Positions 43,605 to 49,137 of a stretch of DNA of 49,137 bases are shown here, piece after piece. The notes beneath the pieces were generated by a model. That model had not been told where the DNA came from, did no database searches, and saw only the letters and a program-made list of their open reading frames with translations. The DNA comes from Pseudomonas poae. Lineage in GTDB: Bacteria; Pseudomonadota; Gammaproteobacteria; Pseudomonadales; Pseudomonadaceae. A program made the translations under genes and the position numbers. Each line of letters begins with the position of its first letter. Positions within the stretch are counted from its first letter, which is position 1. The stretch spans positions 1 through 49,137 of the forward strand of contig NZ_JYLI01000031.1 of assembly GCF_001439785.1 (NCBI RefSeq). The letters run 5' to 3'.

Positions 43605-44945
43605 ATGTCCATCTACAACAAGCTTGACCTGACTGGCTGGAAACCCCGGCAACTGTCGTCCCAGGAAGTACGTTTCGCCACCTGGATTGCGTTTTTCGCC
43701 TGGGTGTTTGCGGTGTATGACTTCATCCTGTTCGGCACCTTGTTGCCGGAGATCGGCCGGCACTTTGGCTGGAGTGAAGTGGAGCAAGCGCGAATCGCGA
43801 CCTGGGTGGCGGTGGGCACGGCGGTGGTGGCCTTTGCCGTCGGCCCGGTGGTCGACAAGTTGGGGCGGCGCAAAGGCATCATCCTCACCGTCGCCGGCTC
43901 CGCCTTGTGCTCGGCGCTCACCGCCATCGGCGGGGCGTGGGGCAAGTCGCCGCTGATCCTGATCCGTTCGCTGGCGGGCCTGGGCTATGCCGAGGAAACC
44001 GTCAACGCCACCTACCTGAGCGAACTGTATGGCGCCTCTCAGGATCCGAAGCTGACCAAACGCCGTGGCTTTATCTACAGCCTGGTACAGGGTGGCTGGC
44101 CGGTCGGGGCGTTGATCGCGGCGGGTTTGACCGCACTGCTGCTGCCGATCATCGGCTGGCAGGGCTGCTTCATTTTTGCCGCGATCCCGGCGGTGGTGAT
44201 CGCGATCATGGCGCGCAAGCTCAAGGAGAGCCCGCAGTTCCAGATTCACCAGCGCATCAGCCAGTTGCGCAAAAGCGGCCAGGTGACCGAGGCGCAAAAT
44301 GTCGCCGTCACCTACGGCGTGGACTACGACGAACACAGCAAGGCCGGTCTCAAAGCTGCCTTCCGGGGGCCGGCCCGTCGCGCCACGCTGGTGATTGGCG
44401 CTGCGCTGCTGCTCAACTGGGCCGCGATCCAGGTGTTCAGCGTGCTGGGGACCTCGGTCATTGTCAGCGTGCACAAGGTGTCGTTCGAGAACTCGCTGAT
44501 CATCCTCGTGCTGTCGAATCTGGTGGGTTACTGCGGCTACCTGACTCACGGTTGGATGGGCGACAAAATTGGCCGGCGCAACGTGATCGGCCTCGGCTGG
44601 ATGCTCGGCGGTCTGTCGTTCGCCGGCATGCTGTACGGCCCGAGCAATATGCCGACCGTGGTGGGGCTGTACAGCCTGGGCCTGTTCTTCCTGATCGGTC
44701 CATATTCGGCGGCGCTGTTCTTTATCAGTGAAAGTTTTCCCACCAGCATCCGCGCCACCGGCGGCGCGATCATCCACGCGATGGGCCCCATTGGTGCAGT
44801 GGTCGCGGGGTTCGGCGCCACGCAGGTGTTGTCCGCCGGCAGCGACTGGCAGACCGCCGCGCTGTGGTTCGGCGCCGTGCCGTGCTTTTTGTCCGGTGTG
44901 CTGATGTTTGCCGCACGCCATGTGCGCCCGGAAACCGTTCAGTAA
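43605..44945 (+). CDS. MFS transporter
   Basis: The 446-residue inner-membrane transporter has 12 predicted helices and the MFS loop motif GPVVDKLGRRKG (about 82-93), with a repeat GWMGDKIGRRNV (about 319-330). It is of the metabolite:proton-symporter type that imports small organic acids or sugars. It is the only transporter of the operon, so it probably imports the pathway's substrate. The start follows the CE4 gene by 27 bases with GAGG upstream. Confidence 0.88.
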   Translation: MSIYNKLDLTGWKPRQLSSQEVRFATWIAFFAWVFAVYDFILFGTLLPEIGRHFGWSEVEQARIATWVAVGTAVVAFAVGPVVDKLGRRKGIILTVAGSALCSALTAIGGAWGKSPLILIRSLAGLGYAEETVNATYLSELYGASQDPKLTKRRGFIYSLVQGGWPVGALIAAGLTALLLPIIGWQGCFIFAAIPAVVIAIMARKLKESPQFQIHQRISQLRKSGQVTEAQNVAVTYGVDYDEHSKAGLKAAFRGPARRATLVIGAALLLNWAAIQVFSVLGTSVIVSVHKVSFENSLIILVLSNLVGYCGYLTHGWMGDKIGRRNVIGLGWMLGGLSFAGMLYGPSNMPTVVGLYSLGLFFLIGPYSAALFFISESFPTSIRATGGAIIHAMGPIGAVVAGFGATQVLSAGSDWQTAALWFGAVPCFLSGVLMFAARHVRPETVQ

Positions 44946-44955
44946 GGAGTGATCA

Positions 44956-45717
44956 ATGAGTCGCAAAGTGGCTGTGATTACCGGTGCCGCCAGCGGCATC
45001 GGCCAAGCGCTCGCGGTGGCCTATGCGCGCCACGGCGTTGCGGTGGTCGGCGGGTATTACCCGGCCGATCCGCACGACCCGCGCATCACCGTGTCGCAGG
45101 TGGAAGAGGCGGGCGGCGAGTGCCTGATGCTGCCGCTGGACGTGGGTGACACCGCTTCGGTCGACGCCCTGGCCGAGCAGGCGGTGCAGCATTTCGGCAG
45201 CCTCGACTACGCGGTGGCCAATGCCGGTTTGCTGCGTCGCGCACCCTTGTTGGAGATGACCGATGCGCTGTGGGACGAGATGCTCAATGTCGACCTGACC
45301 GGGGTGATGCGCACCTTTCGCGCGGCCACCCGCCACATGAAGGAAGGCGGCGCGCTGGTGGCGATTTCCTCGATTGCCGGCGGTGTGTATGGCTGGCAGG
45401 AACACAGCCATTACGCCGCGGCCAAGGCGGGTGTGCCGGGGTTGTGTCGGTCGCTGGCGGTGGAGTTGGCGCCGCTGGGCATTCGCTGCAATGCGGTGAT
45501 TCCGGGGTTGATCGAAACACCGCAGTCGCTGGATGCGCAGAACTCGCTGGGGCCGGAAGGTCTGGCCAGGGCGGCGCGGGCAATTCCGTTGGGGCGAGTC
45601 GGTCGCGCGGATGAGGTGGCGTCGCTGGTGCAGTTTCTCACCAGTGAAGCGTCGAGCTATTTGACCGGGCAAAGCATCGTCATCGACGGCGGTTTAACCG
45701 TACGCTGGCCCGACTGA
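44956..45717 (+). CDS. SDR-family oxidoreductase 1
   Basis: The 253-residue short-chain dehydrogenase has the nucleotide loop TGAASGIGQ (9-17), NAG (89-91), Ser139 and the YAAAK catalytic pair Tyr153/Lys157. It probably oxidises or reduces an alcohol/ketone intermediate with NAD(P). It starts ten bases after the MFS stop, with AAGGAG. Confidence 0.9.
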   Translation: MSRKVAVITGAASGIGQALAVAYARHGVAVVGGYYPADPHDPRITVSQVEEAGGECLMLPLDVGDTASVDALAEQAVQHFGSLDYAVANAGLLRRAPLLEMTDALWDEMLNVDLTGVMRTFRAATRHMKEGGALVAISSIAGGVYGWQEHSHYAAAKAGVPGLCRSLAVELAPLGIRCNAVIPGLIETPQSLDAQNSLGPEGLARAARAIPLGRVGRADEVASLVQFLTSEASSYLTGQSIVIDGGLTVRWPD

Positions 45718-45737
45718 CTGTAATAGGGTCTGAAAAA

Positions 45738-45765
45738 TGTGGGAGCAGGCAAGCCAGCTCCCACA
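45738..45765. repeat. REP-like hairpin inside the operon (copy 2)
   Basis: The 28 bases are identical to the hairpin at 35121-35148. Here it lies between two operon genes, SDR1 and SDR2, where a hairpin could stop part of the transcription or protect the upstream mRNA from 3' exonucleases. It also explains a false in-frame ATG at 45737. Confidence 0.8.
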
Positions 45766-45793
45766 GGGGCCCGTGTTCAACAGGAGTGTTTGT

Positions 45794-46543
45794 ATGACCC
45801 AACTCACCCACCGCCGCGCCGTCATCACGGGCGCCGGCAGCGGCATCGGTGCCGCCATCGCGCGCGCTTTTGCCGCCGAGGGCGCACATCTGCTGCTGGC
45901 CGATCGTAACGCCGCCAGCCTCGCTGAAACCGCGATCACCTGCCGCAACCTCGGCGCCGAAGTGGTCGAGTGCCTGGCCGATGTGGGCACCGTCGAAGGT
46001 GCCCAGGCCAGCGTTGATCGCTGCGTCGAGCACTTCGGCGGCATCGATGTGCTGGTCAACAACGCCGGCATGCTCACCCAGGCGCGCTGCGTCGACCTGT
46101 CCATCGAGCAGTGGAACGACATGCTGCGCGTCGACCTCACCAGCGTGTTCATCGCCAGCCAGCGCGCCTTGCCGCACATGCTCGCGCAGCGTTGGGGACG
46201 GATTATCAACATCGCCTCGCAGCTGGGCATCAAGGGCGGCGCCGAGTTGACCCACTACGCGGCGGCCAAGGCTGGGGTGATCGGCTTCACCAAGTCCCTG
46301 GCGCTGGAAGTGGCCAAGGACAACGTGCTGGTCAACGCCATCGCTCCGGGGCCGATTGAAACGCCGCTGGTGGGCGGCATCAGCGCCGACTGGAAGCGCG
46401 CCAAGGCTGCCGAACTGCCATTGGGGCGCTTCGGCCTGGCCGACGAAGTGGCGCCCACCGCCGTGCTCCTGGCCAGCGAGCCGGGTGGCAATCTGTTCGT
46501 CGGCCAGACCCTCGGGCCGAACTCCGGCGACGTCATGCCATGA
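45794..46543 (+). CDS. SDR-family oxidoreductase 2
   Basis: The 249-residue short-chain dehydrogenase has TGAGSGIGA (12-20), VNNAG (88-92), Ser142 and Tyr155/Lys159 (YAAAK). Asp37 after the second strand suggests NAD preference. I start at the ATG at 45794, with CAGGAG upstream; the earlier ATG at 45737 only translates the REP element. It is clearly a different protein from SDR1, so the pair probably handle two successive steps or two stereoisomers (inference). Confidence 0.9.
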   Translation: MTQLTHRRAVITGAGSGIGAAIARAFAAEGAHLLLADRNAASLAETAITCRNLGAEVVECLADVGTVEGAQASVDRCVEHFGGIDVLVNNAGMLTQARCVDLSIEQWNDMLRVDLTSVFIASQRALPHMLAQRWGRIINIASQLGIKGGAELTHYAAAKAGVIGFTKSLALEVAKDNVLVNAIAPGPIETPLVGGISADWKRAKAAELPLGRFGLADEVAPTAVLLASEPGGNLFVGQTLGPNSGDVMP

Positions 46544-46556
46544 GCGGTGTATAGCC

Positions 46557-46853
46557 ATGTGCGGACTCTGCGGACTGCTCGGCGAAGACCTGCACTGGAG
46601 CGACCCCTTGGGTGATGAACTGCCCCGGCGCCGCGAACGCCTGCGCCGGATCGCGGCGATCAACCAGGTGCTGGCGGTGTTCCGGCTCAAGGTCGAAGAC
46701 TTCCAGGGCGCGTCGTACCTGCTGCTGGGGGCCACCGGCAAACAGGCATTGGCCAGCGGTCTGGATCAATTGTGGCAAGCGGCCGAGGCCATGCTCGGAC
46801 GATCGCTGGATCCGCTTGATCCGCGTTTGCTCGACCATCTGGAGTCAGCATGA
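46557..46853 (+). CDS. Small MCGLCG protein coupled to the CobW gene
   Basis: The 98-residue cytoplasmic protein starts MCGLCGLLGEDLHWSDPLGD, with a CxxC pair at residues 2 and 5, and continues with a basic helix (ELPRRRERLRRIAAINQVLA) and a LDPLDPRLLDHLE end. It is not a class II amidotransferase despite the MCG opening: it is far too short and lacks their downstream motifs. Its stop overlaps the CobW start (ATGA), so the two are co-translated and may work together, perhaps the CxxC as a metal-receiving site (inference). No named function is known to me. Confidence 0.7.
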   Translation: MCGLCGLLGEDLHWSDPLGDELPRRRERLRRIAAINQVLAVFRLKVEDFQGASYLLLGATGKQALASGLDQLWQAAEAMLGRSLDPLDPRLLDHLESA

Positions 46854-47824
46854 GCATCGCCCTTAACGTCATCACCGGCTTTCTCGGCAGCGGCAAGACC
46901 ACCTTGCTCACGCGCCTGCTGCAAGGTGAAAGCCTGGGCGATACCGCGTTGCTGATCAACGAATTCGGCGATGTGGGCATCGACCACCTGTTGGTGGAAG
47001 AAGTCGCGCCGGACACCGTGCTGCTGCCCAGTGGCTGCGTGTGCTGCTCGATTCGTGGCGAGTTGAAAGACGCACTGCTCGGCCTGCTGCAACGTCGCGA
47101 GCGCGGGGACATTCCGCCTTTCAAACGGGTGATCCTGGAAACCACGGGCCTGGCCGACCCGGCGCCCATCCTCGCCACCCTGAACAACGACGTGCAACTG
47201 CGCGGGCGTTTTCATATTGGTCTGGTGATCACCCTGGTCGACGCCAGCCACGCCGCGCTGCAGGAACGCCTGCACCCGGAATGGCTGGCCCAGGTGGCGG
47301 CGGCCGATCGCCTGCTGCTGAGCAAGACCGACCTGATGGACGACTGCACAGCGCTGCGCGCGCACCTGCAGGCGCTCAATGCCGGCACGCCGATCCTCGA
47401 CACCCACGCGATCCACAGCGGCGACCAGTTGCTGCTCGGCGAAGGCCTGCGCAGCGCTGAACCAGCGGTGGAAGTGCGCCGCTGGCAACTGCATCAAGCC
47501 ACCACTGTCACCCACGGGGACGCGCAAGTGTGCTGCCTCACGTTTGAGCAGCCGCTCGACTGGGTCGGCTTCGGGGTGTGGTTATCGATGCTGCTAAGAT
47601 GCCACGGCGAACGAATCCTTCGCGTCAAAGGACTGCTCAACGTGAACGCAAGCTCGGCCCCCATCGTCATTCATGGCGTGCAGCATTGCCTGCATGCCCC
47701 GGTGCACCTGCCCGCGTGGCCGGGCACCGACCGCCAGTCACGGCTGGTGTTCATCCTGCGCGGCCTGGACCCCGCGCAACTGCGGCGCTCCTTCGACGTG
47801 TTCTCGCGGCGCTTCGCGGCATGA
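46850..47824 (+). CDS. CobW/COG0523-family GTPase (metallochaperone-like)
   Basis: The 324-residue protein has Walker A GFLGSGKTT (10-18), NEFGD (37-41), the metal-binding CVCC motif (63-66), a switch region ETTGLADP and SKTD (158-161), then the CobW C-terminal domain (about 215-320). Such GTPases load zinc, cobalt, iron or other metals into client enzymes. The coupled MCGLCG gene and the metal-dependent CE4 hydrolase of the operon are obvious client candidates (inference). It overlaps the next gene by four bases (ATGA). Confidence 0.9.
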   Translation: MSIALNVITGFLGSGKTTLLTRLLQGESLGDTALLINEFGDVGIDHLLVEEVAPDTVLLPSGCVCCSIRGELKDALLGLLQRRERGDIPPFKRVILETTGLADPAPILATLNNDVQLRGRFHIGLVITLVDASHAALQERLHPEWLAQVAAADRLLLSKTDLMDDCTALRAHLQALNAGTPILDTHAIHSGDQLLLGEGLRSAEPAVEVRRWQLHQATTVTHGDAQVCCLTFEQPLDWVGFGVWLSMLLRCHGERILRVKGLLNVNASSAPIVIHGVQHCLHAPVHLPAWPGTDRQSRLVFILRGLDPAQLRRSFDVFSRRFAA

Positions 47825-48996
47825 TCACGCTACGCGTGCTCGGCACGTCCGTGACCCTGCTCGAATGCCTGCGGGTGAGGGCAGAGCAAGAGCTGGGTAT
47901 TCGCCTGGTGTACCAGGTGCACGACGTTGCCCAGGCCCAGCGCATCGCGGTGATGCAACCCGACAGCTACGACCTGTATGACCAGTGGTTTCACAACGTC
48001 GACTTTGTGTGGCCGGCGCGGGCGATCCAGCCCATCGACACGCGGCGCATTGCGCTGTGGCACGAGATCAATGACCTGCCCAAGCGCGGTCGCCTGTCGC
48101 CCAATGATCGTCTGGGCAGCGGCAGCGTACCCAGCGAGCGCCTGTTCGTGCAGCACGACGGCAGCTTGGGCAGCAGCGTGACCGAGCGCATCAGCATGCT
48201 GCCCCTGACCCACAATGCCGACAGTTTCGCCTACCGCCCCGAGCGCGTGCCCGAAGGGTTCAGTCACGGCAATGAAAGCTGGGGCTGGCTGCTCGACCCG
48301 GCCTGGGGCGCGCGTACCGCGCTGCAAAGCGATGCCGCCATCGGTGCGCTGGACGCGGCGCTGGCGGTGCAGGGCGCGGGCTTGGCGCGCTTCAAGGACA
48401 TCGGCAATATGAGCATCGAAGAGATCGATGTGCTGGCTGACATCCTGGTGGGCAAGCAGAAGGCAGGGCACTTTGCGGCGTTTTGGTCGGACGACGAAGA
48501 AGCGGCGCAACTGATGCTCAGCCCTAACGTGGATATCCAGAGCCTGTGGTCGCCGACCCTGATGCGCCTGCACCGCGCCGGCGTGAAATACCGGCTGGCG
48601 GTGCCGCGCGAAGGCTATCGCGGATGGTTTGGCGGCTTGTCCCTGTCGCGCCACGCCCAGGGGCCGGTGCTGGATGCGGCGTATGCGTACCTCAATTGGT
48701 GGTTGTCCGGCTGGCCGGGGGCGGTGATGGCGCGGCAGGGGTATTACATTGGCAATCCGGCGCGCAGTCGTGATCATTTGAGCGCGGCGGAGTGGGACTA
48801 CTGGTACGCCGGCAAGCCTGCGCGGGAAGAGTTGTTGGGGAGCGACGGGTTACCCCTGATCGAGGTGGGGGAAGTGCGTGATGGGGGAGGGTACGAGCAG
48901 CGCATGGGGCATATTGCGGTGTGGAATTCGGTGATGGATGAGCATAATTATCTGGTGCGGCGGTGGGGGGACGTGATGCGGGCTCGGTTGGCTTGA
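47821..48996 (+). CDS. Solute-binding-protein-fold protein without a signal peptide
   Basis: The 391-residue protein has the layout of a PotD/type 2 periplasmic binding protein (MLPLTHNADSFAYRPE, GWLLDPAWGARTALQSDAAI, YAYLNWWLSGWPGAVMARQG). It begins MITLRVLGTSVTLLECLRVR and has no signal peptide or lipobox. The start is fixed by the ATGA overlap with the CobW gene. It is therefore probably cytoplasmic and no ABC permease is nearby, so it may sense or bind an intermediate or cofactor instead of feeding a transporter (inference). It is the last gene of the operon; an IS256 element begins 14 bases after its stop. Confidence 0.82.
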   Translation: MITLRVLGTSVTLLECLRVRAEQELGIRLVYQVHDVAQAQRIAVMQPDSYDLYDQWFHNVDFVWPARAIQPIDTRRIALWHEINDLPKRGRLSPNDRLGSGSVPSERLFVQHDGSLGSSVTERISMLPLTHNADSFAYRPERVPEGFSHGNESWGWLLDPAWGARTALQSDAAIGALDAALAVQGAGLARFKDIGNMSIEEIDVLADILVGKQKAGHFAAFWSDDEEAAQLMLSPNVDIQSLWSPTLMRLHRAGVKYRLAVPREGYRGWFGGLSLSRHAQGPVLDAAYAYLNWWLSGWPGAVMARQGYYIGNPARSRDHLSAAEWDYWYAGKPAREELLGSDGLPLIEVGEVRDGGGYEQRMGHIAVWNSVMDEHNYLVRRWGDVMRARLA

Positions 48997-49010
48997 AAGC
49001 AACCCCAGAA

Positions 49011-49137
49011 GGGACTGTCATAAATTTTGTGTTCGGGCATAACATGTTGATAGAGGTGCATGTATGCCGACCAAAAAGAAACCGGCCCGTGAGGCCCCGC
49101 GAGACCTTCCATCCATTCCCCAAGAGCTGATCGACCA
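49011..49137 (+). mobile_element. IS256-family insertion sequence, 5' end only (cut by window edge)
   Basis: The terminal repeat GGGACTGTCATAAATTTTGT at 49011 is of the IS256-family type and is followed by a transposase start at 49064. The rest of the element lies beyond the window. It inserted just after the last gene of the amidase operon and left it intact. Confidence 0.8.
49064..49137 (+). CDS. IS256-family transposase, N-terminal fragment
   Basis: The ATG at 49064 has AGAGGTG upstream. The 24 visible residues start MPTKKKPAREAPRDLPSIPQ and continue ELID, the usual opening of this transposase group (full length about 400-420, DDE type). The frame runs off the end of the window. Confidence 0.85.
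   Translation, partial: MPTKKKPAREAPRDLPSIPQELID

Noticed and set aside
42684..44999. Minus-strand open frame of 771 codons opposite the CE4 and MFS genes
   Set aside because: Antisense shadow of two motif-rich genes. The product is rich in His, Gln and Arg and has no recognisable domain.
45737..45793. Upstream ATG extending SDR2
   Set aside because: The extension is the literal translation of a REP element, and the proper ribosome binding site lies before the ATG at 45794.
46557..46853. MCGLCG opening as a class II glutamine amidotransferase
   Set aside because: That family needs a domain of about 200 residues after the N-terminal Cys. This protein is 98 residues and lacks the other motifs.
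1..49137. tRNA, rRNA and CRISPR loci
   Set aside because: No clover-leaf sequences, rRNA blocks or regularly spaced direct repeats were seen when reading both strands. The only repeats are REP-type palindromes and IS ends.

Overview
The window reads as a chromosomal contig of a Pseudomonas, most likely from the P. fluorescens group. The evidence is the gene content and order (HU of the HupN type, rlmF, valS, holC, pepA, lptFG; lepA, lepB, rnc, era, recO, pdxJ; an I42 inhibitor beside an AsrA-type Lon), DUF3509, GC-rich codon use, and GC-rich palindromic REP elements of the kind scattered through fluorescent pseudomonads. Both ends lie inside insertion sequences: the 5' end of an IS3-family element on the left (1-126, minus strand) and of an IS256-family element on the right (49011-49137, plus strand). 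The window is therefore probably a whole contig broken at repeats.

Layout. 1-3700 is an accessory, visibly AT-richer region. It holds a minus-strand sirtuin operon (unknown protein, class III Sir2 deacylase, BPSL0761-like small protein), a divergent two-HTH regulator, an intact yebG, and a broken second yebG that keeps a perfect LexA box. 3714-7939 holds psiE, a DUF3509 gene, the serine dehydratase sdaA with a divergent DsdC-like LysR regulator, and an HPF/RaiA-family gene. 8007-15795 is an iron-uptake block. fecI-fecR-fecA (minus) faces a plus-strand operon of DUF3649, a PepSY membrane protein, DUF3325 and a second ECF sigma/anti-sigma pair that has no adjacent receptor. A Fur-box-like site lies between the two operons. 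15796-40000 is core: glutaredoxin, yejK, HU, rlmF, valS, holC, pepA, lptFG, lepA-lepB, rnc-era, recO, pdxJ, a Tat-exported multicopper oxidase, tadA, cmoBA, an I42 inhibitor lipoprotein, and a second Lon preceded by a near-consensus heat-shock (sigma-32) promoter.

40062-48996 is the most novel part. A GntR/FCD-like regulator with two tandem winged-helix domains is divergent from an eight-gene operon: amidase, HP0310-like CE4 hydrolase, MFS transporter, two SDR dehydrogenases, a small protein beginning MCGLCG, a CobW-type GTPase, and a solute-binding-protein-fold protein without a signal peptide. The spacer carries repeated ATGTAC palindromes that look like operators. I infer an uptake and amide-cleavage catabolic pathway with its own metal-handling GTPase. 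The substrate is unknown and I know of no described pathway with this composition.

No rRNA, tRNA or CRISPR array was seen. All function calls come from reading motifs and from memory of protein families; no database search was run.
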